Source: a bacterium (GTDB lineage: Bacteria > Armatimonadota > Fimbriimonadia > Fimbriimonadales > Fimbriimonadaceae). From it: a stretch of 64,000 nt of DNA. A program made the position numbers and the translations under genes. The stretch spans positions 496,001-560,000 of the forward strand of contig PNMZ01000001.1 in the NCBI GenBank assembly GCA_013823945.1, in the 5' to 3' direction. The notes under the pieces were generated by a model. That model was not told the origin of the DNA. It was given only the letters and a program-made list of their open reading frames with translations, and searched no databases. Below, piece after piece: positions 50,708-58,893 of the stretch; the first letter of the stretch is position 1, and every line of letters starts with the position of its first letter.

Positions 50708-52036
50708 GTGTGGAGCAACAAACGAGGCGTTGTCATTGGCATATATGTCCTCACATCAATCCCAATCCTCGCCGTAGCCGGCTTTGGATATTGGCTCTAC
50801 ACCGATCTCTATCAGACTAGCGCCCAATTTGAATCAAAAATCGAACAGGGCCAAGGCATCGACATTCCCGTTACCCCATCCGATTTCGCCCGTTTCGTTG
50901 AGCTCAAAAAGTCGGACAACGCGACCGTTCCGTTTCTTGCCGTCGCCAAAGATTGGGAAGCTCTCCCCGAACCTGACCGCAATCTCATCGTTGCCCAAGT
51001 CCGCCTCTTCGCAACATCGGTCGAAGGTAACGACCCAAAACAGGCCCAAGCCTTCGTCAAAGCCCAGCCGTTTCTCGCCAAGCTCCGAAATGTTGCCGCT
51101 TGCAAAGACAGCCACTTTGAACGGGATTGGACCGGCAACACCGAGCTCATCGAGCCCCACTATCACACAACTATTCAATTCGGACGCCTTTTATGTGCCG
51201 CTGCTCTCGCCGAAGCGAGAATCAACAATATTGACAACGCATTTCAACATCTCGAAACTCTGCGTAAACTGGCCGCCCACATCTCTCGCGATGCTGGGCT
51301 TGATGGCACAGTAACTCACGTCAATCTAGAAACTCAAGCTCTTACTGCCGCCCAAGAGATTCTCTATCGGTTTGGACGACGCTCAAACGCCTACCCAAAG
51401 TACGAGTCCTTCATCGCTAACCGTAAAACCCAACCCAATATCATCCGTAATCTGGAAGGCGAAGCGATGAGAACAACCTATGTTCTCAGCCAAGCAAACT
51501 CGTTCAAAGATCGCATGTTTAGCGGAACTAAGCTGTCAATCAAGAACGAAACCTTTCAGCGCGCCGCCACCATCCGGATGTCCGAATTCTGGACGAATAC
51601 ACTAGCCGAAGCTGAAGCCAGCTATCCCGACACCATTGCAATCCGCGACGCCTACGTCGAAACCCTCTCCTCTTTCAGCAGTCAACGGAGCCCGAGTCGA
51701 GTGATCCCCTCCGCTATTGCCGAATGGAATGTTGACCGGATCAACATTGCTGCAGCTCTCGAAGTTCGATACGCTCTAGCCAAACCAGTAGGTGAAGTTA
51801 TCGCTCACTTCCACCTCACCGGGAACTTCCCCAAATCACTCAGCGAAATTAATTTCCAAGACTCCGATCCTTACACCCGCGATGTCTTCACCTACCTACG
51901 AACGGAAAAAGGATTTCGCATCTACTCCACCGGAGCAGATCGCATCGACGATGGCGGAGATTTCGCCGATCAAAACCAAGTCACTGATATTGTCACCACA
52001 TTTGATGGGGAACTCTTCAAAATCGAAGGGGTATAG
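50708..52036 (+). CDS. hypothetical membrane-anchored protein
   Basis: 442 aa from GTG 50708. The open frame extends upstream through the previous gene, but no ATG/GTG/TTG lies between that gene's stop and 50708. One N-terminal membrane helix (GVVIGIYVLTSIPILAVAGFGYWLY) is followed by a large helical extracytoplasmic domain without recognisable motifs, and a C-terminal part with FRIYSTGADRIDDGGDF that resembles the ends of some pilin-like or DUF1559-like proteins (GxDGxxDDGGD type). Its TAG stop is the start of the -10 box of the next gene. Confidence 0.65.
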   Translation: MWSNKRGVVIGIYVLTSIPILAVAGFGYWLYTDLYQTSAQFESKIEQGQGIDIPVTPSDFARFVELKKSDNATVPFLAVAKDWEALPEPDRNLIVAQVRLFATSVEGNDPKQAQAFVKAQPFLAKLRNVAACKDSHFERDWTGNTELIEPHYHTTIQFGRLLCAAALAEARINNIDNAFQHLETLRKLAAHISRDAGLDGTVTHVNLETQALTAAQEILYRFGRRSNAYPKYESFIANRKTQPNIIRNLEGEAMRTTYVLSQANSFKDRMFSGTKLSIKNETFQRAATIRMSEFWTNTLAEAEASYPDTIAIRDAYVETLSSFSSQRSPSRVIPSAIAEWNVDRINIAAALEVRYALAKPVGEVIAHFHLTGNFPKSLSEINFQDSDPYTRDVFTYLRTEKGFRIYSTGADRIDDGGDFADQNQVTDIVTTFDGELFKIEGV

Positions 52037-52048
52037 AATACTGGAGTG
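52034..52048 (+). promoter_or_regulatory. leaderless-type -10 box formed by the upstream stop codon
   Basis: TAGAAT (52034-52039), whose TAG is the upstream stop codon, is followed by ACTGGA and the GTG at 52046-52048. Confidence 0.5.
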
Positions 52049-52588
52049 AGCTTCCAGAAACCTGGTCAACGAATAGCTATACGAGGCCTCAGCGGGAGCG
52101 GTAAAACTACCCTCGCTACCAAATTGTCACAGCACCTTCAGATTCCTCACACGGAACTTGATGAGATCTTTTGGCAACCCAATTGGCAAGGGTCCACCGA
52201 CGAAGAATTTTTCCCCAAAGTCGCCGCCGTCGCTCAAAACCCCAACTGGATAATTTGTGGCAACTATTCCCGATGTCGCCATCTCATCGACCCCAGTGCC
52301 GATACAATCATCTGGCTCGACTACCCCTTTTGGTTAACCTACCGAAGACAGATCAGCCGAACATTTCGCCGATGCCTCCAAAAAAACGTTCTCTGGGGTC
52401 ACAGCACCGAGACATTTCGCCAAGCATTTTTCGCCAAGAACGCCCTCGTCTTCTGGAACTTTCGCGTACACCGCCGTCACCGTCAGCAGATGTTCAACCT
52501 ATTCCAAAATCCAGACCCCTCCAAAACTTATCTTCATTTCCGTCACCCGCAAGAAACCGAAGCTTGGCTCCTCCAACTCAAGGGGTAA
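52046..52588 (+). CDS. adenylate kinase-like P-loop NTPase (FlaR / topology modulation type)
   Basis: 180 aa. Walker A is RGLSGSGKTT near residue 14, followed by HTELDEIFWQPNW, the typical second motif of the family, and an IIWLDYPFWLTYRRQISRTFRR segment with the lid-like arginines. Members resemble small nucleotide kinases, and the name topology modulation protein is historical; the substrate is unknown. It is flanked by genes in the same direction, with ten bases upstream and nine downstream. Confidence 0.85.
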   Translation: MSFQKPGQRIAIRGLSGSGKTTLATKLSQHLQIPHTELDEIFWQPNWQGSTDEEFFPKVAAVAQNPNWIICGNYSRCRHLIDPSADTIIWLDYPFWLTYRRQISRTFRRCLQKNVLWGHSTETFRQAFFAKNALVFWNFRVHRRHRQQMFNLFQNPDPSKTYLHFRHPQETEAWLLQLKG

Positions 52589-52600
52589 ATTGGGGGCGTG
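52586..52600 (+). promoter_or_regulatory. leaderless-type -10 box formed by the upstream stop codon
   Basis: TAAATT (52586-52591), whose TAA is the stop codon of the kinase-like gene, is followed by GGGGGC and the GTG at 52598-52600. Confidence 0.5.
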
Positions 52601-52798
52601 GAAAAGCGAGCAAGAGTGATTTCACCCGAAGAAGCTCACCAAGAATTCCTCCGAATGAACGCCGCAAGAACCCCCAATGAGCGAGTCGAAGCCCTTCAAG
52701 CCCTTAGTAATGCCTTCATCCCTCCCCATCAACGAATACTTGACAAACCTTGTCGCTACGTCAAGCTCCCCGATCCAGACGAAAAACCAAATTCCTAG
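52598..52798 (+). CDS. small hypothetical protein
   Basis: 66 aa from a GTG. Charged and helical (EKRARVISPEEAHQEFLRM), with a Pro-rich end; no signal peptide or cysteine motif. I do not recognise a family. Its support is the codon usage like the neighbours, its fit between two genes, the -10 box at the right spacing and the shared CTAG stop with the convergent pheA gene. Confidence 0.55.
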   Translation: MEKRARVISPEEAHQEFLRMNAARTPNERVEALQALSNAFIPPHQRILDKPCRYVKLPDPDEKPNS

Positions 52799-53901
52799 AT
52801 CGTTTGAATCCCTGGATCGTAACTCGGGTAGCTCCCCAAAATCACCGTTTCGATCGCAACGCTTCGCAAATCATTGATCGCCCGCATCACGTTCTGTTCG
52901 GTTCTGTGTCCATCCATATCCATGTAAAACACATATTGGAAGGTATCCCGGGGATCAGGTCGCGACTCAATCATCGTTAAGTTGACTTCATTCTCGACAA
53001 AACAGCCCAACACTCTGTATAGCTCTCCACGCCTATTCTTTAACTTAAACATCAACGATGTCTTGTCATTTCCGCTCGGAGCTGGCTCATTAAATCCAAG
53101 GACAACAAACCGAGTCCGATTATTTGCATGATCCTGAATGTGCTCAGCCAAAGCCCTCAATCCGTACAATTCCAACGAAACCGCATTTACAATCGCAGCA
53201 CCGCGAGGATCTGCTGCCGCTTTTTTCGCCGCTTCGGCCGTCGGAACCGTGTCAACAATCTCTACCTGTGGCAAATGATCCCGGAGCCAATCGCGACACT
53301 GCGCCGACGGCTGTGGCCCGGCATAAACCCGCTCAATCTCCGCAAGCGAACCCGCTGTAGACCCTAAGTGGTGATGAATATCCAAAAACGTCTCGCTCAC
53401 AATTTTCACCGCGCTCTGGGCGAACATATCGAGAGTCTCCGGAACAACCCCCGCAACCGAGTTCTCAATCGGTACAACCCCATAATCCGCCTGCTCACGC
53501 TCAACTGCCTGAAACACCTCACGGATATTGAACACTGGAACCTGCGCCACACTCCGACCAAAAGCAGCTATCGCCGCCTGGTGACTAAAAGTTCCTTCTG
53601 GACCCCAAAAAGCTACTTGCAGTGGCTTTTCCGCTGCTCTTGCCGCAGAAATGACTTCACGAAAAATCGCGATCAACTGCTGCCCGGTCAGATGCTGACC
53701 ACCCCGCGCCTCCAGCCGGTCGTAGATTTGTCGTTCTCGCTCCGGGGTAAAGAAAGGACGATTGTCCATTCCTTTGATCTCCCCAACCTCTCGGGCCAAA
53801 GTGACGCGGCGTTCCAAAAGTCCAATGAGCTCGGCATCAACTTGGTCAATGTCCCGCCGGACATCGTCCAAACTCCGCTCCTTCGCCATCTCTTCGTCCA
53901 C
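52795..53901 (-). CDS. pheA: chorismate mutase / prephenate dehydratase (P-protein)
   Basis: 368 aa from a GTG; an ATG at 53889 would trim four residues. The chorismate mutase domain has VRRDIDQVDAELIGLLERR and a lysine in GEIKGM. The prephenate dehydratase domain begins near residue 95 with FWGPEGTFSHQAA and includes VPIENSVAGVVPETLD and TRFVVLG. The C-terminal ACT domain has KTSLMFKLKNRRGELYRVL and TMIESRPD. It makes phenylpyruvate from chorismate and is probably feedback-inhibited by phenylalanine. It is divergent from cdaA. Confidence 0.96.
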   Translation of the reverse strand: MDEEMAKERSLDDVRRDIDQVDAELIGLLERRVTLAREVGEIKGMDNRPFFTPERERQIYDRLEARGGQHLTGQQLIAIFREVISAARAAEKPLQVAFWGPEGTFSHQAAIAAFGRSVAQVPVFNIREVFQAVEREQADYGVVPIENSVAGVVPETLDMFAQSAVKIVSETFLDIHHHLGSTAGSLAEIERVYAGPQPSAQCRDWLRDHLPQVEIVDTVPTAEAAKKAAADPRGAAIVNAVSLELYGLRALAEHIQDHANNRTRFVVLGFNEPAPSGNDKTSLMFKLKNRRGELYRVLGCFVENEVNLTMIESRPDPRDTFQYVFYMDMDGHRTEQNVMRAINDLRSVAIETVILGSYPSYDPGIQTI

Positions 53902-53950
53902 AGATTCATTTTGACCTCAAATAAACATTCAATTCGGGCCAACTCGGTGT

Positions 53951-53956
53951 TAAACT
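53951..53956 (+). promoter_or_regulatory. -10 box upstream of cdaA
   Basis: TAAACT ends 12 bases before the GTG at 53969, giving a short leader rather than a leaderless start. Confidence 0.35.
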
Positions 53957-53968
53957 CATAAGCACCCC

Positions 53969-54820
53969 GTGGACGTCATTTTCAGCCGACTGGGCATCCT
54001 GCTCGACCCATCTTGGCGCGGTTTAGTGCACGTGATCGATATCCTCCTCGTCACGTATCTCACTTACCGTTTGCTTAAGCTTGTGCGCGGCACCCGCGCA
54101 TGGCGAGTTATCCTCGGTCTAGGCGTTTTTGTAGCTGCTTTGGCCCTCAGCGAATACCTCGGCCTGAGGACACTCCATTGGATTCTTGACAAAGCCACGG
54201 TACTCGCCCCCGTCGCTCTCGTAATCCTCTTCCTTCCAGAGCTCCGCCAGGCTATCGATGGGTTTGCGCGTCTCGGACTGTGGTCTGGTCGGCTGATCGG
54301 CGGCGAAACATCACTAGAAGAGCAAATCATTGACCAAATCGCCGAAGCCGCTGGCGAAATGGCGGATGACCGCACCGGAGCCCTCATTGTTATCGAACGC
54401 AGTAACCGACTCGATGACATCGCCGCCAACGGAGTTCCTGTTCACGCAGACGTCACCGCCCCTCTCCTAGGTGCAATTTTTTATGAAGGAAATCCACTTC
54501 ATGACGGAGCCGTAATAGTCCGCAACAAAGAAGTGCTCGCCGCCGCCTGCCGCCTCCCGATGAGCGAATCAATCACAATCGGCGACAAGTATCACATGAG
54601 ACACCGTGCCGGAATCGGAATCTCTGAACAATCTGACGCCGTCGTTGTTATCGTCTCCGAAGAACGCGGAACCGTCCAACTCGCGATCGATGGAGAGCTC
54701 ATAATCCTCACGGATCAAGAAGACCTCGCCGCCCGCCTTCGCCAAGAACTCATCGTCCAAAAACCTGATCGAACCAAGTTCCTCCGCAAGAAAGCAACAA
54801 CTCAGGAGGAAGCATCTTGA
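53969..54820 (+). CDS. cdaA: membrane diadenylate cyclase CdaA
   Basis: 283 aa from a GTG. Three N-terminal hydrophobic segments (residues about 10-90) are followed by the DAC domain with GAIFYEGNPLHDGAVIV (DGA motif, about residue 178) and MRHRAGIGISEQSD (RHR motif, about 211). It makes cyclic di-AMP from two ATP. The next gene encodes a CdaR/YbbR-like partner starting within this gene's stop (TTGA). The glmM that often completes the operon is not next to it. Confidence 0.95.
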   Translation: MDVIFSRLGILLDPSWRGLVHVIDILLVTYLTYRLLKLVRGTRAWRVILGLGVFVAALALSEYLGLRTLHWILDKATVLAPVALVILFLPELRQAIDGFARLGLWSGRLIGGETSLEEQIIDQIAEAAGEMADDRTGALIVIERSNRLDDIAANGVPVHADVTAPLLGAIFYEGNPLHDGAVIVRNKEVLAAACRLPMSESITIGDKYHMRHRAGIGISEQSDAVVVIVSEERGTVQLAIDGELIILTDQEDLAARLRQELIVQKPDRTKFLRKKATTQEEAS

Positions 54821-55728
54821 ACAAAGAAGATATGAAGCTCCTTTTCGCAAGCTTTGTAATCGCCGTTGTGCTTTGGTTCCAAGTTCAACCGATTTTTGAA
54901 CCTGGTCGTGAGCGAGAATTCATCATCCCTCTCAGGGTCGAAGGAAAACCTGGAGAACTCGCCATCTTCCCATCCACTGATAACATTACAATCGTTGCCT
55001 CCGGCGCTTTGATCGACCTCGATAAACTCGACACAACAAAAGTTGAGGCATTTCTTAATGCCGAAAATGCCAAACCTGGACAATTCAACCTTCCTGTCCT
55101 TTTGCGAGCCCCGGCCGACCTTAATCTAGAATTCCGACCACGTACAACCACAATTAAAGTGACCTGTGAACGAGTGCTTCGTCAAAATGGCCGGATTGAA
55201 ATCCTCACAACCGGAACTCCTCGCAGCGATCTTGTCCTGGTTGAGACAATCGCCACCCCCAACGAAGTTGAAGTCTTTGGCCCCGAAAGTTATATCAAAC
55301 AAGTCTCCAAACTCCGAGTCACTGTCGATCTCACCCGGCTCCAACCAGGACAATCAATATCAATTCCCGTTGAAATCCTCGACAAAAATAACAAGCCCGT
55401 CCCCGGCACTCTGTCCGATCCGACCCGAGTCTCCGTTGCTGCTTCATTCTCCGCCGCCGCCGCTTCCCGTGAAGTCCCCGTCATTGTCGACTGGATCGGT
55501 TCACCCGCTCCTGGTTACAAAGTTGAGGAAATTACGGTAAAACCATCCCGAATCAAGATCACAGGAGAATCTGAGCAAATTTCAACCATGACCACTATCG
55601 AAACAGAAGAACTCACTGTCAATGATCTCAAATCGTCCAAGAAATTCACCCTCAAGCTGATCGCGCCTTCAGGTGTCATTCTTGAAACTCAACTGGTCGA
55701 AGTCGCCGTAAAAATTTCTCCTCGATAA
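54817..55728 (+). CDS. YbbR/CdaR-like regulator of diadenylate cyclase
   Basis: 303 aa from a TTG preceded by AGGAGGAAGCATC and overlapping the cdaA stop by four bases. One N-terminal membrane helix (KLLFASFVIAVVLWFQVQP) is followed by repeated beta-domains with the pattern PLRVEGKPGELAIFPS and VEVFGPESYIKQVSKLRVTVDLT, three to four YbbR repeats. In Bacillus and Listeria CdaR controls CdaA activity. The operon order supports the same role here. Confidence 0.9.
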   Translation: MNKEDMKLLFASFVIAVVLWFQVQPIFEPGREREFIIPLRVEGKPGELAIFPSTDNITIVASGALIDLDKLDTTKVEAFLNAENAKPGQFNLPVLLRAPADLNLEFRPRTTTIKVTCERVLRQNGRIEILTTGTPRSDLVLVETIATPNEVEVFGPESYIKQVSKLRVTVDLTRLQPGQSISIPVEILDKNNKPVPGTLSDPTRVSVAASFSAAAASREVPVIVDWIGSPAPGYKVEEITVKPSRIKITGESEQISTMTTIETEELTVNDLKSSKKFTLKLIAPSGVILETQLVEVAVKISPR

Positions 55729-55736
55729 GCCAATTC

Positions 55737-56510
55737 ATGACTGAAGTCCGTTGTATCACCGAAGGCGAAGCTCCACAATTCCTGCAGCTTTTATGCGAGA
55801 TATTTGAGCTTGATCACTCCCGTGCTTCAACCGTCTTCTACAGCGAACCATTCTTTGATCTCCGTCGAAAGTGGGCCCTTTACGAGAATGGTCAAATGGT
55901 TTCCATTCTCACAACAACCCCTCTTCAATTCGGATTCGGCAACGCGATCGGAATCGCCGGGGTCGGAACCAAAAAAACCCACCAAAACTGTGGACATGGT
56001 CAACAACTTCTCGAAGCTGTTCTAGACCATGCCGACCGCCACGGCGAACCCCATGCAATTCTTTTCGCTCACCACGCCACCCTCTATTCCCGCTGCGGTT
56101 TCCAAGTCATAGATCATGTGATCAAGGGCCAGATCAATGCCCCCTGCCAATTGCCTTACACTCAAACTCTCTCAAGTGTTCAATTAGAGCAACTTTATGC
56201 AGAATGGGCTAATCAAAATCGCATGAGACTTCTCCGCGACTCGCGCCGTTGGCGGTACTGGCAATTCGTCTACCGAGAGTCTTATCCCGCCCACGGAGGT
56301 TATGTCGCCAGTGAAACAAATCTCTGCCGCGAAGCGATCTTCACTGAAATGCCCGAATCCTGGCCCCTCATGCCCGGCGGTGAGTGGTACGGCCTGCGGT
56401 CAATGACTAAGCTCCTCGGTATCCCCCTCAAATCCGAATCCCAAGAGCTACTAGTAATGACCCGAAACTTCCCCGATGTCCCCCAGATGTTTATGTCCGA
56501 CCAATTCTAA
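55737..56510 (+). CDS. GNAT family N-acetyltransferase (Eis-like)
   Basis: 257 aa. The acetyl-CoA loop is GVGTKKTHQNCGHGQQLL (an altered Q/RxxGxG/A), followed by HGEPHAILFAHHATLYSRCGFQ, the beta-bulge region seen in Eis-type GNAT proteins. The C-terminal half may form the second fold. Substrate unknown. It follows the YbbR-like gene after eight bases. Confidence 0.85.
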   Translation: MTEVRCITEGEAPQFLQLLCEIFELDHSRASTVFYSEPFFDLRRKWALYENGQMVSILTTTPLQFGFGNAIGIAGVGTKKTHQNCGHGQQLLEAVLDHADRHGEPHAILFAHHATLYSRCGFQVIDHVIKGQINAPCQLPYTQTLSSVQLEQLYAEWANQNRMRLLRDSRRWRYWQFVYRESYPAHGGYVASETNLCREAIFTEMPESWPLMPGGEWYGLRSMTKLLGIPLKSESQELLVMTRNFPDVPQMFMSDQF

Positions 56511-56555
56511 AGTGAATTTCAAACCCAACCAGAGACAAACTTTCTTAACATCGTC

Positions 56556-56570
56556 TAAAGTAGCAAAGTG
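56556..56570 (+). promoter_or_regulatory. leaderless-type -10 box and start of gene 56568-57203
   Basis: TAAAGT (56556-56561) is followed by AGCAAA and the GTG at 56568-56570. Confidence 0.5.
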
Positions 56571-57203
56571 AAACTCACTTCTATCGGCTCTCTCGCTGCG
56601 TCACTTGTGGCAATCGCCATTGCCGCTTCCCAAGCAACGCCCCAGATCAAAACCTACGAGCCCAAGGAAGCCGATGCCCATCGAAAAACTATCGAAGCCA
56701 ACTACAAGGTCCTCCACAAAGCCATTCATGAAGAGGATGCTAGTCCCGCAATCGATATCCTGCATGAGCAGTTTTCTTTCATCAACGCTATAAGCCTTCC
56801 CGCCGATCCATCAACCGATGATTTCGGCAACTTTGACTCTTACTTAGATGAAATTGGTGCTGGCGAAACAATTGGTGGGTTCAGCAAAAGCAACCACCCC
56901 GCATCTTCAAAAATCGAAGGCAAAATCACCGAGTTCATCTCAGGTCGGCGTCTATCGATCGCCCGCTTCGTCGAAACGCTCAAAGACACTTTCGTTGATG
57001 AAGAGGGCCAGCTCGGCAACAAAGGTGAGACCATCAACCTCGAAAGCACGTCCATCTACACCGACCATTGGTATTTCGATGTCAATGGTGAAAATGGAAA
57101 TGCCTGGCAACTCTACGACCGTGAATTGACATCCCTTGAAATCAAGATCAACGGCAAGCCAATGAACCTAAACAGCGACGGCACACCCCTCCATAACCGA
57201 TAA
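56568..57203 (+). CDS. secreted hypothetical protein
   Basis: 211 aa from a GTG. A signal peptide (SIGSLAASLVAIAIAASQA) precedes a helical then beta-rich domain: HRKTIEANYKVLHKAIHEED, FINAISLPADPSTDDFG and a final EIKINGKPMNLNSDG. It may have an NTF2-like or SnoaL-like fold; I do not recognise the family. It stands alone between the GNAT gene and the convergent GDSL gene. Confidence 0.7.
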   Translation: MKLTSIGSLAASLVAIAIAASQATPQIKTYEPKEADAHRKTIEANYKVLHKAIHEEDASPAIDILHEQFSFINAISLPADPSTDDFGNFDSYLDEIGAGETIGGFSKSNHPASSKIEGKITEFISGRRLSIARFVETLKDTFVDEEGQLGNKGETINLESTSIYTDHWYFDVNGENGNAWQLYDRELTSLEIKINGKPMNLNSDGTPLHNR

Positions 57204-57269
57204 AACAGAACTTCCAAAAATTCATTCCGGAAGAACAACAACTCTTCCGGAACCAAGTTCCGTCATTTG

Positions 57270-58181
57270 TCATGCACACCGGGATCGACGTCGAGCAACC
57301 ACGAAAGCCAAAACCCCCAGGCCCACCATCGAGACAGGCTCCGGAACGGCCTCTGTCGCCGATTGACGCAAAATCTCATGTACCGCCGCTGTCGGATGGA
57401 TGTCATCAAAGAACATAAAATCGTTCACATTCCCACCCGCATCCAAAAACCCTTGCGTCACATTGCTAAATCCATAAGCTCCCGGATTCAAGCGCACTTC
57501 GTTGAAAAGCGAGGCGACATCAATTTCATAAACCGTTGCCCCCGGTCGAGCGCGCAAATCCGCAGCATGACCAGCGAGGGCAGTGTTAAATGTAACCGTC
57601 CGAGCATTGAATACAGACTCGTTCGCCGTCCCAACATAGCGAGGAATGTAGCCCAGCATCGGGAGATTCGGCAAAACAAAGTTGCGCGCCCCCAATCCGT
57701 AGAGCGTGTTCATGTGAGTCGCCATATTCGCCGCCACCCCCAAAGGATTGGTCGAATTCGCCGTCACAAAATCATTGCCTCCGGCCCAAAGAACAACCAA
57801 ATCCGTCGCACTGAAAGTGTTGCCCGCTGCTTGCCACAATCCAATCTGTGTCCCCACATTAGGTACCAAGAGCGTCGACAGGGCCGATCCCGTATTGGCT
57901 TCTGCTCCGCCGTACGCAAAATTGGTTCCCCCGAGCCGATGGGCTACCGCCGCACCGTCCATATCCGCCGAAAATCCTTCGACCCAAACCGGCCCGTTGC
58001 TGAACCGACCATTCCAATACGGAGGACCACCCGCAAGGCCAAATGATGCGTTAAACGTATTCCCTGTATCGCTCAGGCTGTCCCCAAACGTAAACACTCG
58101 GTCAAACGCCGAAGCCGCGACGGCAACCGAAGCTACCCCCAGAACCAAAACCATCCGCAAATTCAACGCACTTCTCATCAC
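57270..58181 (-). CDS. GDSL/SGNH hydrolase with PEP-CTERM sorting signal
   Basis: 303 aa from a GTG; an ATG follows immediately at 58178. The signal peptide is followed by FTFGDSLSDTGN (block I Ser), LWAGGNDFVT (block III Asn) and DDIHPTAAVHEIL (block V Asp-His). The last 25 residues are VPEPVSMVGLGVLAFVVARRR, a PEP-CTERM tail that an exosortase would process. It is an esterase/lipase or acyl hydrolase placed on the cell surface. No exosortase is in the window. Confidence 0.9.
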   Translation of the reverse strand: MMRSALNLRMVLVLGVASVAVAASAFDRVFTFGDSLSDTGNTFNASFGLAGGPPYWNGRFSNGPVWVEGFSADMDGAAVAHRLGGTNFAYGGAEANTGSALSTLLVPNVGTQIGLWQAAGNTFSATDLVVLWAGGNDFVTANSTNPLGVAANMATHMNTLYGLGARNFVLPNLPMLGYIPRYVGTANESVFNARTVTFNTALAGHAADLRARPGATVYEIDVASLFNEVRLNPGAYGFSNVTQGFLDAGGNVNDFMFFDDIHPTAAVHEILRQSATEAVPEPVSMVGLGVLAFVVARRRSRCA

Positions 58182-58260
58182 TTGTTAACAATACACCCCA
58201 ACCTGTCACAAATACATAACAAGTGCCTCTTCCTCGCAGAATTACCTGGTCAAAGAACCG

Positions 58261-58833
58261 CTAGCTCCCGTCACCAGATTTCTTGCCTTCTTCTTTAGGC
58301 TCCGCTTTAACCACATCCTTAATGACTCCCATTCTGGAATAGTCAATGGAATAGGGAATCACTTGGAATGTGGCGGCCTGACCTTTTGTCAAAGGGGATT
58401 GACTCACAAAATCGCGCACAAACTGACCCTGCACAATCGAGAGCAACCCCGGCTCATCTCCGCCAATGGCGCCATCCATCAAAACCCCCAGCTCCGCTCC
58501 CCGTTCTTTAACAAACTGTTTATGCGCCGAAACCACTGATTGAGTGTTCCGCGCATTCAATACCGGGAGCCAACGCACCAAATAAACCTGCCCCTTCACC
58601 AACTCCAGAGTTGAGCCTGAACCGAGAGAGGATGCTGATTGTCCTCCTCCTGCTCTCCCCGAGACCGATCCACCACCCGATGAAGAAGCCGATGCTGTTG
58701 CCGACGCCGAACTTGAACCTGAACCTGACTGATTCTGACTTGTTGTGGTGGTCGAAGTCTGAGCAATTGCCAGTGCTGCACCAAGCCCCACCACACCCAC
58801 GGCTACCATCAAAGAAAATCGGGATCGTTTCAT
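58261..58833 (-). CDS. secreted protein with serine/glycine-rich linker and YCII-like end
   Basis: 190 aa. A signal peptide (SLMVAVGVVGLGAALAIAQ) leads to about 50 residues almost entirely Ser, Gly, Ala, Thr and Gln. Residues about 75-165 (VYLVRWLPVLN, HKQFVKERGAELGVLMDG, GLLSIVQGQFVRDFVSQSP) have the layout of the YciI-like domain of small dimeric proteins. The assignment is tentative. It lies behind the SLH porin and two other secreted genes on the same strand. Confidence 0.65.
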   Translation of the reverse strand: MKRSRFSLMVAVGVVGLGAALAIAQTSTTTTSQNQSGSGSSSASATASASSSGGGSVSGRAGGGQSASSLGSGSTLELVKGQVYLVRWLPVLNARNTQSVVSAHKQFVKERGAELGVLMDGAIGGDEPGLLSIVQGQFVRDFVSQSPLTKGQAATFQVIPYSIDYSRMGVIKDVVKAEPKEEGKKSGDGS

Positions 58834-58893
58834 TTGTCTAACCTTCTCTCAAAAGATGAGACTCATCAACCGACCCCGATCGTTCCTCAAATT

